From the NCBI RefSeq assembly GCF_007655135.1, contig NC_045132.1, positions 14,632,001-14,696,000 of the forward strand: a DNA stretch of 64,000 nucleotides, in the 5' to 3' direction. Source of the stretch: Punica granatum. Taxonomy: Eukaryota > Streptophyta > Magnoliopsida > Myrtales > Lythraceae. A program made the position numbers and the translations under genes. Below are positions 24,238-35,675 of this stretch, piece after piece; within the stretch, counting starts at the first letter, position 1, and each line of letters starts with the position of its first letter. Under the pieces are notes generated by a model. That model ran no database searches, was not told where the DNA came from, and saw nothing but the letters and a program-made list of their open reading frames with translations.

Positions 24238-24278
<41 letters not shown>
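24238..24278. repeat. (TA)n microsatellite
   Basis: About 20 uninterrupted TA dinucleotides. It lies just upstream of a pyrimidine-rich stretch (24380-24679) that resembles a 5' UTR, but no gene follows. Confidence 0.95.
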
Positions 24279-24279
<1 letters not shown>

Positions 24280-24679
24280 TTCCTATATAAAAATGGAGAA
24301 GCTTGTTTGTGTGTTTTCACATGGGTGGTTTTCACACATAATAGGGACACTATTGTACCATTTCCATTCAAAAATTGGTTGCTCGCTCCCGCTCAAACAA
24401 TTTCCTATTTATGCATTTGCAATCCCGCCAAGATTGTACCTCTCCTATTTCCTTCTCGGTTCTCCCTTCCATTGCCGCCTTCACACTTCACTTCAGTTTG
24501 TCTATTTGGCTGTCCTATTTACTGCTAAGCGCTATTGGTCTCCCACCTAACCCATCACACTCCGCTTGTATCTCTAACTCTGCTCTTGTCCCTTGCTTGT
24601 TCCGTCTGTGACTCTGCTATTCTCCCTTGCTCGCTCACATACACGTCACTCAGAGGACTCTTCTTTGCCCATTTACTTC

Positions 24680-27195
24680 CACTACAACAAATTGGGTTTT
24701 TGCCAATGTTTTCATCCCAACGTTATGAAAAACAATGGGATTAACTAGTTTTAATCGACGTTTTTCATGTCGGCTTTCGTTAACCGTATGCCGACGTTTT
24801 TTCAGCTTTAACCGACATGAAAGTAAACATCACCTTTTGTTTACCCCATGTTGACGCTTTTCATCAATGCCGACCTTATCAAACGTCGACCTTCGTTTTT
24901 AAATTTCAAAATTTTTGTCAACATATTGTTATTTCGCCACTGAATATTGTCAAATGTGTTGTTAAAATGCAAATATGCGAGATGAAATATGATGTCAGCT
25001 TATGACAATATCTTGTCATTGGTATTCGTAACTCAAAATAAAAAAAGCAATGTATTATCTCCTTATGAAAATATGTTTTCATAAAACATAAAATATTATC
25101 GAGGATGATGTTGATGAAATAATTCTTCCGATACTAAACTTAAGATGATCTTCAATAGTTATTAATAGACCCAAATTCCCAATGGCCCCTTATCAAAAGA
25201 TCGATATACTTACAAAAATTCTTACAAATAAACTATGAATATACTTTATTGAGAAAACTATATGTCTTTTAGCCCTTTATGATATCACATTTTCGGATGT
25301 TAAAGTACAAGCTTCAAGAGACCCGGTCAACAAGGTTGTTATGAAAACTCACGGTGACTCTTTATCAAAAGAATGATTTGCTTAATCTAACTAAGAAATA
25401 ATATGTTGTACAATGTTTTGGAAAATATTCCAACACAATAAATTTTCTAATATTTGTAATTACCTATGCCACTTTTTGTATGAAAATTTGGCATATGTTT
25501 GCTATAAGCAAGATAATTCAAAACAAAACTCAACATCATCAATGCTCTTTCATGTTTGTATAAAAGAAGATAATTGTCTCATATGAATCTGGAACATATG
25601 AAACTAATTGAAGCCAATTGACAAAGATGGAATTGAAGTGGTAAGATACTTGTTTCTCCTAAATTTGACTAATTCGTACCCTAAGTAAAAACAAAAAGGG
25701 ATAATGTATTTTGATTAAAAGAGCTTTTAAATACCCCATAGTCGAAATTCCCACGAAGTTGAAAGAAATCTTTCCCGATAAGTATGACCATGTATTACTA
25801 GAGCTTCACTGAACAATTGAAAGAGTGCATACTTTAGGTTTATGAAAGGGACATAAATATATTGAACTAATTATTTCTAACTAACACAAATCCAACTAAA
25901 AATTTTATTGAACGTTATGTTAATAGGATTAAACATCATTGAGTAACTCAAGAAATATAAGTTAATATTAAATTTATGAGAGGTATGTGTCATAATGTGA
26001 TGGGGCAATATCTTTTCACCTTAGAACAACATGTTGTCACCTAAAATGGACATGGGCCAACATTCAAAGCGTCGAGACAAGGTTGTTAAGGTCGACATTT
26101 TTTGAAACGCCGGCTAAAACTATTTAGATCGACCTTTCATAAACGCCTGCTATGGTCTTTTTTTTATTTATTTAAAAGAGATTAAATGCTAAGTGGGAAC
26201 TTTCCCGCTCATCGCTTGAAATTTTTAATCTTCCCCCCTCCTTCTTCTTGAAATTTGAAAGCCTCATTTTATTCAAGTATAAAACTTCTCTCCATCCTAC
26301 CCGACCCCGTCCATTGCCCAGCTTCCTCCCTTTTCTCTCGACTCCATGGTCCAAATCGTAAAAGAGGCAGAGCTTCAACCATGCCCCTTCCTTCGATCTT
26401 TCAACCAGCTCTTCCTTTAAGCTTAGCTCCGACTGCAACATCGTCAATTTCTACTACTGTGGCTCCTCCGAAAATCCTCCTTTATCCCATGGCCTTGCTG
26501 CTACAACTCTTTCTTCCTTCTAAAAGTTGCTGCAATTAGTGATAGTTCTTCCTCGACCTCCAAAGCCTGATGCTGCTAGTGGACGACCCTCGACTTCCCG
26601 AAATTGGTTGTTACTTGATCGAGTTGCTTCCCTCATCATTGTTGTGAAAGTTGTAGCCTCATTCTCGATCTCCCGAAGTTAATTAATTGCTTCTTGCTTG
26701 ATTTTTACCTCTATATACACATTTATTTAATAGTGAAAGTTTTGTTTGGAATGAAATCATTTTTTTTTGTCTTGATATTATTTTACTTGTATTTGATTGA
26801 GATTTTTATAGGTTGTCAACATGTTGCTAGTGGTAAACTATCACTGGCAACATGTTGTCAATTTGTTAACAACTTGTTGTTAAACCCTATTTTTCAATTA
26901 AAATTGGCCTAAGTCGACGCTTCAAGCATCGTCTCAAGCCTTTTTTTTTTAAAAAAAAATGCTTAAGCTGACTTTTTTATGTCGACTTAGGTATATGGTT
27001 TTTGCCAACGCAATAAAGTTGGCTAAGGCATGGTTTTAACCGACACAATAAACTTCGGCTTAAGCATGGTTTTGGTTGACGCACTAAACGTCGGTCTAAA
27101 CTCGGTTTTTGCCGACATTTGGAACGTCATTTTGAGCCGACATTTTGAAGCGTCGGTCTAAGATGGTTTTTGCCGACGTTTTTCAAAAAGCGTCG
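24680..27195. mobile_element. Possible non-autonomous CACTA element
   Basis: The left end reads CACTACAACAAATTGGG. Both end regions (24700-24900 and about 26060-27190) carry many copies of a subterminal motif of the form TTTTTGCCGACGTTT / GTCGGC in both orientations, a CACTA hallmark. The middle is AT-rich, plus a pyrimidine-rich stretch near 26230-26560. No transposase domain was found. The expected right terminus (...TAGTG) is missing; the last subterminal repeat is at 27165-27195. The element is therefore truncated or misassigned. Confidence 0.4.
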
Positions 27196-30100
27196 AGAAC
27201 CCTTTCCCAACTAGGTCAACGGCGACCCAAACCCGCTCTCTGCTGGTGGGATTGTGTGGGAACAGACTCTAACGTGTCATTCAGAATCAATTGGATCATT
27301 CACAGGTTAGTGCTCGGCACTTTGTGTTTGACCCTGTACTGATCGCCGGCCCATGTAATTGAAGACTTTGCGACGCTTTTAAAATTGCTGTTGCAGGATC
27401 TTATTCTCCATGCCCGCTACATGCTCGACAGAATGCCGACACAGGCTTTAATATACTTCTTAATTTTTTCTGTTCTTGTGCAGCAACATGGTGTTAGAGG
27501 CCAGTATGACGGCCAAAAATTTCAAGCCCCGCTGCAGGCAGAGCTTCCCCATTCCCACCATGCAGCCAACCCAAATATCGTACATGACGATAAGTTTCCG
27601 CTTTTCCGAGAGAAAAAGAAACAGTTTGCTGTGCGCCATTATGTTTTTCCAGCTAATCACTTATGCGATTTTGGCCTGCTTCAGTCTGCTGTGATCGAAA
27701 AGGGGTGTTATTTACAACAAAAATCGCTAATGATAGAATCGTTCACTTAATAACCTCCAATCACGTGAAATACGTTAGCCTTGGTTCTTTAATTTGGTCT
27801 GATAAAAAAGGGATGTGGCGAGTTATAACACGAACCAGCTGTTATTTTTCGGATTCTGCTGTTTGTCTTGAGGGTGATAACTCACCGAAATGGACGTTTC
27901 TTTTCTTCTTGCTAAAAATCGAGGGGCTTTTATGCAAATTATTTCAAACTTTAATATTATTTATCTATTGTTCAGTATGTGACCAGCCAAAGAAGCTGCA
28001 CTTCCATGATTACATTCGGCCATTTAGAACAAAATACTTCATTTAAAAGGTTTTCTTCGTTTATACATTGATAGTATAGGGTCCATAAAAATTCATTATA
28101 TGAGCATTAGATAATATAATAAATTTGCATGTTTTTCTGGTTTTTCTCCTTATTCAAGGCATCACTTAAAATACAAATGGCAGTGTATATACAGCAGAAG
28201 AAAGTGTAGGATTCACAGCAGAAAATTTCTTTTTTATAATCGGTCCCTGGTCTGGAAGAATATTCTTTGCTGATTTCATCAGGGTGGGGTGCGGTTGACT
28301 TCTTGGGTTCACTACGAGGTGATTGCTTTTAATTGTTGCTGCGAGATGATTGCTTTCTATTTTTGTTGGAGGTGATTGCTTTTAAATTTTGTCGAGCTTT
28401 ATTACTGATGAAATCTACTTTCATAATTTATGCGACGGCTTATTCATATATGACACTCCATGCGTTGCTTCATACTCTTTATCGCGACAGCAACGACGAA
28501 ATTTTGGTTAAAAAATTCAGAAGATGGGGTTTCTCCAATCTTGGTTGCAAATTAAGTCCTCCTGCCTTTCTGAATATTTATTGCTTGTTTATGAGCATTT
28601 GAGTAAGTTTTGTACTTCCTCTACAGGTAATTGATTATCGGTTTCATTGATAGTTATGCAGGTAACTGATTATCAATTTTCATTGATAGAGACATTTATT
28701 GAGGTACAAAAACAAATAAGGCAAGAGGAAAGGGGTATGGTCTCATTTTTGTTTTATCGATCTGAAATTTTTATATCAGATAAATAATAAAGACGCTTGT
28801 CTTGGTCACCTAAAAGAAAGCTCATGCATCTGCTGGTTTCACCATTCTTGATTGCAAATTAGGTACTCCTGCCTTTCGGAGCATTTGTTGGCTGTTTATA
28901 AGCATTTGAGTAAGTTCTGTTTTCTTTTTTTTTTTAATGTGGGAAGCTTATAAATCAATAATTAAAAAATATTGCAGATAATTGATTATCAGTTTCCATT
29001 GGTAGACACATTTATTGAGGTCAAAGACAAATGAGACAAGAGTAAGGAGCTCTAGTCTCATTTTGTTTTTTGGATCTGAAAATTTTATATGAGATAATAT
29101 AGTAAAGATTTTTTTTTTCTGTTGCACTTCTTTATATCTATTTAATCTTGAAATTAAGCCTCTCGAATTATTTTTGGATATCCTTTGGACTGTGTACCCG
29201 GATTGATACAGTCCCTTGTTTTAAGCTCGATCACAAATTTCCTTAACCTGATGGAGGAAATCTTGTTTCACCAAAGCATGGCTTTCTCTTATGCCAACTT
29301 CTCATCTATAGTTCATCTATCAAATTGTTAATAGTAATGCGGAGTGCTCAGACAAAGAGCTGCTGCTCAGGAAAACAGTGTGGCTTAGATCTTAATCGAA
29401 ATGTAAATATATTGTTAGCACTTAGCAGGGTTCCATTGCACCTCGATTCTACGATTCAAATCACGACTCTAACAATCATGGTTAGCAGGGTTCCATTGTA
29501 GGTGCAAAATAGCCATGTTAGATTTAGTTCTGTATAAACTCCTCAAAAGTCATATGGATATTGCACGTGGAGGGGCAGGAATCAGGACTTTTTGGAAGAA
29601 GCCACGTATACAACAGCTATGGTAACATTAGATCCTATAGGCTCTTAAGAATAAGATTTTTTTTCCATCCCCAAAGTGGCATATAAAGTCATCCCTTAGA
29701 TGTAGCAAATTGAAAATGCATGAAGGATTAACTCCTGGTGCATCATGACCTCTGCTAGTAACCCCTCATTACAACTGGATAACTTCAACTAAGGTTTTTC
29801 TCTTTTTTGTGTTTCTTCCTTCCTTGGGAATGAATTTGGTTATGTGCGTCCTTAAGGTGTTTTGTTTTCTTGCTTTGCTCTCCCTCATTCGGTCCCTTTT
29901 TTTTTTTAGGATAAACATATTAACAATTTGGTATAGGTTACTGGTTTGTTGAGCTTTACTTTTTCAAATTATTAATATAATCCTTCTTAACCTCATTCTG
30001 TTTTTATGCTACTTTGCTTAAGAGCCTCAAGTGCTTTGATTACAGAAATCAAATTTGTGGCGATGCTCATACAGAATTTTGCTCATAATACTCGGGCATA

Positions 30101-31530
30101 CTTTGTAAGAACTATGTGGGTTCTGATCCTCGCTTGAAGAGGTACATAGGCACCCACAAATTGTGGAGTTCGAGCCAATCAATGTTTCAAATTTTATCTT
30201 GCAGAGAACTATACGTTATTACCAAATGCCAGATAACTGCTGCTATTAAAATGGATGGAAAATTAGTTTGCAGTGTAGCATGAGTGCAAGGTAATGTTCT
30301 TCCACATTTTTCACAATGAATAGCTACATTGAAATCTTTTGTGCAAATATTGTTCGCGCTTCATATTGGTATGTTCATTGTTCTTGTATGGAAAATCAAA
30401 TTAGTATTGTGATCGATTTTATATGGTGATACTTCAATTTGAGTACAGGCCATTTATCAAGATGCACTGAACCAAAAAATTGATCTTTTCACAAGTTTAT
30501 TTGTGTGTTAAATTAGCGGTGGTATTTCTCTGAAAGTCTCTTTCCTTACATTACAGTTGGCCAAAATAGTTTCTTAACATGGTTAAAGCAAGCGCACATA
30601 TTCAAAACAAGCCTCGAGAAGAAAAATATGAGGGTATGCACATGCCTGTTTTAAGATTTCTATCTAAATGACATATAAATTTAGGGGTATGAGAATCTTG
30701 TATGACCTTTCTTTCAGACATTCATTGGCTGTGGGTGAAAAGGTCATACTGCAATTCAAATGAAGAGGGGACCAATCGCTGTTATTATTATAAAATTATG
30801 TTCACCCATAGAAATCTACTGTATATGTATGGAGAGGAACCAGAAAAAATTCATGTCAAGTACATCCTCCCCTATTGCTGCTGCTAAGTCGGTCGTTTAA
30901 ACTGCCCGAGAAAGAATGAAATTAGCGGTTAAACTTGCAATACTGTTGGAAATATATAGCATAATTGGATGAGTTGATTACTTCTTTGCAAAACTAATTT
31001 CAGACCTAAACTTTTTTAATCAGTCATTATATTTTCATGCAAAGCATGTATTAGAGTGCCTGCACACATGTATATATATACCATTCATTTTTATCAATGC
31101 CTGCTCACATGTATTACCATTCTTTTTTGTCAATTCAGACCGTGAATCATTTCTTTCTTTCCGAGTGCTTTGCCTCTTTGCAATAAGTTGAAAGTTCTAC
31201 TAGCAAAATCTGCTAAAATATTACTTGAACATCTATTTATACTGCAATTCTATTAATTTTATGTTTACAAGGCATGGGGTCACCATGAAAAATCCCAAAG
31301 AAAAAAAATGGTCGGAACCATTTTGTTCAATGTCAATCTGAAGTTGAACTTATCTGTTTTGCATCACATAAATGCAAATGATATCGTAAGTGTAGAAAAC
31401 AATGAAGATAGTTAAGAGATAAAACAAAAAGTTATATATATATTACATACATCAAATCTGCACAATTTGATTACTTCTTATTAACATTGTGCGCACAAAA
31501 CTCACAATCATAAATTAATAGAGTAAAATC
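27196..31530. other. Unassigned interval, no supported gene
   Basis: I recognise no protein family. The 121-codon ORF at 27385-27750 (starting LLQDLILHARY) follows a possible splice acceptor (GTTGCAG at 27391) and has a low-AT coding feel over 27200-27660, but no domain and no continuation across neighbouring frames. It could be an exon of an unknown gene, a captured fragment or a non-coding transcript. GAGGTGATTGCTTTT-like blocks recur three times at 28315-28385. 29150-30900 is non-coding in all frames. Confidence 0.35.
28528..29110. repeat. 307-bp tandem duplication
   Basis: GGTTTC(T/A)CCA(A/T)TCTTG starts at 28528 and 28835, exactly 307 bp apart. The copies match through TTTATGAGCATTTGAGTAAG, ATTGATTATC and ACATTTATTGAGGT to GATCTGAAA. 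Differences are spread evenly, so it is an old duplication. No coding function seen. Confidence 0.85.
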
Positions 31531-31540
31531 ATAAAGATGT

Positions 31541-31573
31541 AAATCCCGTGCGTTGCACGTGAAAATCCACTAG
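31541..31573 (+). mobile_element. Helitron-like 3' terminus
   Basis: CCCGTGCGTTGCACG can fold as a 5-bp stem with a GTT loop. It is followed by TGAAAATCCA and CTAG. The base after CTAG is A rather than T, so either the target is atypical or this is a remnant. Confidence 0.4.
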
Positions 31574-31882
31574 ACATAAACAATTTAAGAAACAGTTTCA
31601 CTGAAATAAAAATTAAAAATAGACGTGGCGACCGTAAAGAGAAATTGCGTCAAACGTATTGGCTTTTTTTTTTTAATTCTTCTAGAAGAATTAATGATGA
31701 ATGCAACTTGAATTTGCGAAGATGCTTTGCCGGACAACAACAAATGGAAAACAGACAAAACCATTAAGTCCTATTTGCTCAATGACAAAACATAGGACGA
31801 ACTCCCGTTTAGAAAAATACGTCAAAAAACCCATAGCCCTTCGAATTTCCAACACATCCACAGAAAACAAGGAACAAGAGCA

Positions 31883-32287
31883 ATGGTTTCTCTTCCCATA
31901 TTCCAGGTCACCGTGATTACCTTCTTGTTGATCTTCACCATCAATGCCAGAAGCCTTCCTGACACGACCGTTCAGCTCGTCCTCTGCAACAGCCAAGCCT
32001 ACTCGAGAGGAGATCCATTCGGAAATAGCCTCACATATGTGATTTCGGATCTGGAGTCGAAGACCGCAAGCATGAAAGACTACAATTACTACGACATTTC
32101 TCCGTACCCCAATGCCTTTGCGTATGGGCACGCCACTTGCAATCAGAACCTCACCAGCTTGGATTGTGGCACATGCTTGGGCGCAGCAAAGAGTGCCATG
32201 CTAGGAACGTGTCAAGATCGGATTGGGGCCCGTTCAGTGCTTCAGGACTGCTCGATTCGGTATGAGCAGTACCCTTTCGATTATTAG
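31883..32287 (+). CDS. Secreted Gnk2-like (DUF26) cysteine-rich protein, gene A
   Basis: This single-exon gene encodes 134 residues. Residues 1-23 are a hydrophobic signal peptide, followed by one Gnk2 domain. The six cysteines at 35, 86, 95, 98, 110 and 123 include the family signature C-X8-C-X2-C (86-95-98). In ginkbilobin-2 the residues Asn11, Arg93 and Glu104 bind mannose and are needed for antifungal action; by spacing from the cysteines these map to Asn36, Arg117 and Glu128 here, and all are kept. The product is probably an apoplastic mannose-binding defence protein. No kinase or transmembrane segment follows, so it is not a cysteine-rich receptor kinase. The start ATG at 31883 gives the signal peptide. 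It is the most divergent member of the local cluster. Function is inferred from the family. Confidence 0.9.
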   Translation: MVSLPIFQVTVITFLLIFTINARSLPDTTVQLVLCNSQAYSRGDPFGNSLTYVISDLESKTASMKDYNYYDISPYPNAFAYGHATCNQNLTSLDCGTCLGAAKSAMLGTCQDRIGARSVLQDCSIRYEQYPFDY

Positions 32288-32505
32288 GCAGTCGACAAGC
32301 TAATACTTTTGTGAGTAGGAACAGGTCTTTACCGTTCCTTTTATGCCCCTAATGATAACAGGGTAGGAGATGGTACTTCTTCAAAGTTCATATCAAATTT
32401 TTATTTTGGTCAAATCATATCCATTTTTTTTCTTTTTTGCTATATGCAGAATCGACGCTCTTTACTATCTCTGCCGCTTGATTCTTCCCTGGAACGAAGA
32501 TAAGG

Positions 32506-32511
32506 AATAAA
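32506..32511 (+). terminator. Poly(A) signal candidate, gene A
   Basis: AATAAATAAA begins 219 bp after the stop codon of gene A. Assigned by motif and distance only. Confidence 0.4.
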
Positions 32512-33525
32512 TAAATTAATGAGTAAAACTATTGGACTTGAAATCCGTTTCAAGTGCAATTTCTTGCAATTACGATCGGGTGATTTCGTGTAAAATAATC
32601 ATATCTATTTAAACTGGGAAGGATCTCGAATAGCACAAGAAGTCAAATCGAAGCCGACTGGATGTTTCACTAGTCAGAACTCGCATGGTATCAATTCAAT
32701 TTTAAAGTCACAGAAGTTTCAGAAATGCCCAAACCTGAAATCGAGCCAGACTTGAGATGATTTTCTCTATATTGTTTCCGTAATCTTAAACAATCATATC
32801 TTCTAAAACGAGGAGAGTTTCGAGCCTCCCAATGGCCAAATTGCAGCTATCGTGAGGGTTCACTACAAGGAATTGATGTTGCATTGGCCTAGTTCCCCAA
32901 AAATTCCTAAGGTGCTCTTATATTCTGTCTGTGCTCCCTCCTTTCTAAAGATAGTATGCTTTAAACGCACAGGAAACCACGAGCCTCAAAAGCAATCGAT
33001 CAAAGCTAATTTGATGCTCTATTGAGCAAGCTCTGCGATACTCAAACTCGTTGTTGTTTGAAATTAGCAAAATAACTTTGAGTGCAGAATATATAGTGCA
33101 AGCTGCATGCCCATAACAAACGTACCCATTGCGCTCGGATACTGATCCAAGACATCCCTCCTACTCTATTTTCTACAATAGAAATAGAAATTCATCTTGG
33201 ATTCACGGACTCGATTGAGGATCCCCTTTCCAATTTTCAGTGGGGTCCGTGGTGAATTGTTGCAGGAATGTGATTGTTCGAGATTCTTGGTTTTAAAATG
33301 GTTTACTACAATTGTAATGTTTTTACTTACTGTGACTTTTTAAGTCTATCTTTCTCTGTAGTTCGCCCGGTGAGCCAATCGAGTTTCCTGCTCTTATAAT
33401 TCATGTGTGGTGCTTGGGTATTTTCCTCTGTATCCACTTTTGTCGTGGACCGATGTATCGATTTGGATATCAATGAAGGATCCTTATTATCTTTCAAGCT
33501 AAAAAAAGAATAACAATTAGCTACA
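32512..33525. other. Spacer between Gnk2 genes A and pseudogene
   Basis: No supported gene or repeat family. The short minus ORFs near its right end arise from the trinucleotide repeats. Confidence 0.4.
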
Positions 33526-33625
33526 ATGGGAAAACATGATGATGACGGCGATGATGACAATGATGATAGTAGTAGTAGTAATGGGAAAACATGATGATGA
33601 CAATGATGATAGTAGTAGTAGTAGT
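33526..33625. repeat. Trinucleotide-rich 55-bp tandem repeat
   Basis: ATGGGAAAACATGATGATGA occurs at 33526 and 33581. Each copy is followed by GATGAY and AGT trinucleotide runs. It lies directly upstream of the duplicated promoter block. Confidence 0.85.
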
Positions 33626-33627
33626 GT

Positions 33628-33786
33628 GAAGAAATCCATGAAAATAATCACTTTTTATATATATATTAGTGTGTATATAAGAAAGCAGCAGCAGTAGTAA
33701 TTCATGAAATACTATGAAGAAATCCATGAAAAGAATCACTTATATATATATATATATATATATATTAGTGTATATATAAGAAAGCA
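33628..33786 (+). promoter_or_regulatory. Duplicated TATA-containing promoter block of the Gnk2 pseudogene
   Basis: GAAGAAATCCATGAAAA(T/G)AATCAC, followed by a TA run, TTAGTGTRTATATAAG and AAAGCA, occurs at 33628-33687 and again at 33716-33786. The second TATATATAAG (33771-33780) is 37-46 bp before the pseudogene ATG, a normal TATA position. The first copy would be a spare upstream TATA. The TA run is longer in the second copy. Confidence 0.65.
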
Positions 33787-33816
33787 ACTGGAAATCATAT
33801 CCTTGAGTGAAATGAG

Positions 33817-34230
33817 ATGGCTTCCATTCGAGAAATCCTCGTTATGACAATAACTCTGCTCTATACTTGCAACCCCGTGAGGGGCAAACCAAATACAAAA
33901 GAAATATACATACAATGCAGCCCGAATAAATATGAATTATTTGATCCCTACGGAGAGTCAATGGTTTGGGTTATGGCAGATTTACAACAACAAACATCAC
34001 AGAATGGTTACAATTAGTATAGCACGTCTCCTTGGGCTAATGGGTACGTTTGTTACGGGCATGCAGCTTGCAACGGAGGGCTTTCAGCTGCCGATTGTAA
34101 TTTTTGCTTATCTGAAACACACGAAAGAATAAGTGCTAAATGTCTTCCATCTTACGGGGAGCAACTACAGCTTCAAGATTGTCGAATGCGGTACGAGCAA
34201 TATCCATTTATAGATGGGGTTTTTACTTAA
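33817..34230 (+). pseudogene. Gnk2-like pseudogene (nonsense codon; MITE at the stop)
   Basis: The ATG at 33817 opens a signal peptide and the first third of a Gnk2 domain nearly identical to the gene at 46850. At 34015-34017 the frame hits TAG where the paralogue at 46850 has TAC (Tyr), a single-base change. After that stop the same frame stays open to 34215 and keeps the C-X8-C-X2-C signature and the DCRMRYEQYPF end. At 34216 a MITE is inserted, replacing the natural stop by five foreign codons and a TAA at 34228-34230. The product would be a 66-residue fragment lacking the signature cysteines. The homologous 3' flank resumes after the MITE, with a conserved AATAAA at 34904. It could be a single-allele or sequencing artefact, but the MITE makes an intact gene unlikely anyway. 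Confidence 0.9.
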
Positions 34231-34561
34231 AATGGCCCATGGTTTGTCCGTTTTGTCAAATCTATCCTATATTTTTTTTTGTCAAATCTATCCCATGGTT
34301 TACTTTTTGCATCAAATCTATCCCGGCGTTATCTTTTTCGTCCACATCTAACGGCCGTGCTGACGTGGCACGTGGAGAGATAGTGGGCCACACCTGCCAC
34401 GTAGGCGCCACGTCAGCACGGCCGTTAGATGTCGACGGAAAAGATAACGCCGGGATAGATTTGATACAAAAAGTAGACCATGGGATAGATTTGACAAAAA
34501 AAAAGCATAGGATAGATTTGACAAAACGGACAAACCATGAGTCATTTTAGGTAAATACCCC
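34216..34561. mobile_element. Mutator-type foldback MITE at the Gnk2 pseudogene stop (346 bp)
   Basis: The element is flanked by the perfect 9-bp duplication TTTATAGAT (34207-34215 and 34562-34570). The termini are GGGGTTTTTACTTAAAATG and, reverse-complemented, GGGGTATTTACCTAAAATG. The whole element folds back on itself around a GC-rich centre near 34385, with arms sharing CAAATCTATCCYATG, CGGCGTTATCTTTTC and ACGGCCGTGCTGACGTGGC. The empty site is preserved in the paralogue at 47210-47225. Transcription from the pseudogene promoter would produce a long hairpin RNA. Confidence 0.93.
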
Positions 34562-34570
34562 TTTATAGAT

Positions 34571-35675
34571 TAGCCATGCATCTATCTATGATAGCACAGT
34601 AGTTAAACATGTATAGTTTACATATACGAAATTTGAATTTGTAATCGGGATGTTACCATTCCTTTAGTAAACCATTCGTTGGGCGATCCTATCCCCTATA
34701 CTTTTCAACCCTACTGTGGGCGATTGGACGACCATTTGATGAAAGGCTGGTGACCCCAAGAATTGGTAGGAATTTATTTTTGTGATATTGTGCGGTTAAT
34801 TAATTAATTAATTTATTTATTTATTACAAGAGAGATTCAACGATTTAATACAATGAACTGTGAGGTTAGTTTTCTTTACTTTAGCATGTCCTATTGTGCT
34901 CAAAATAAAGGAAGTTGTGTTTGTGTACTTTCTTTATGAATATTACCAGTGCAATATGTATATATTCATATGTGGGAAAATTGTACAATTAGTACAAAAC
35001 TTTTTACGAACATAACATTTTTTGTACAAAAATTAAAAATTGTAACAATTGGGTATAAAATCGGTTAAAGTTATAACAATGCAAAACAAATTGCCAGGTT
35101 CAGGCTAGAGACATCAATAGTTTATGGCGTGGCTCGAGCATCACTGTTGACATGTCATGCTTGAGGATGTTTTGCATGGTTGTTGATGTGATATTTTTAA
35201 GTTAAAAATAAAATAAAATAAAAATATAACTGAAATTAAAGTTAATATAAAGATAAAATTAAAATATTAAAATATTTTAAATATTCAACTAAATCATATA
35301 AATGAAGAAAATAAATAAAAACAAAAATATTTCAAAAATAGTAATAAAATAGATAAGTTATGATAACTTAAAAAGAAGATTAAAATTAATATTAAAGATT
35401 AATATCTTTAAAAAAGGATAAAATAAAAATAAAAAAATTACTGCAAAAATGAAATAACCATAAAATAAAATATGAATTTAAAGAGAGAGAGAGAGAAAGA
35501 GACGTATGTTGGTCGGGCAAAAGGGGACGGATTAAGAAGAGGGGGCCAACCCACGTAGGGGTCCAACCCACGTTGGTTGGTCGTCTGTAACCGAATGGCT
35601 TTCGTTTGCAATTTGATCATGGCCTACAATAATTTTGCTTTGGAAATTGAATTTCGTTAACTTGCCCGTCGACTG
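34571..35675. repeat. 3' flank of Gnk2 pseudogene, duplicated at 47222-48170
   Basis: From the restored stop region on, the sequence aligns with 47222-48170 almost base for base: CATGCATCTATCTATGATAG, the poly(A) signal AATAAA at 34904 / 47551, and the AT-rich tail to about 35545. The last ~95 bp (35582-35675) instead aligns with 52448-52540, so the second copy carries a ~4.3-kb insertion or rearrangement at that point. No gene within. Confidence 0.85.

Noticed and set aside
31691..32131. 146-codon minus-strand ORF
   Set aside because: Antisense of Gnk2 gene A, which has signal peptide and conserved cysteines on the plus strand.
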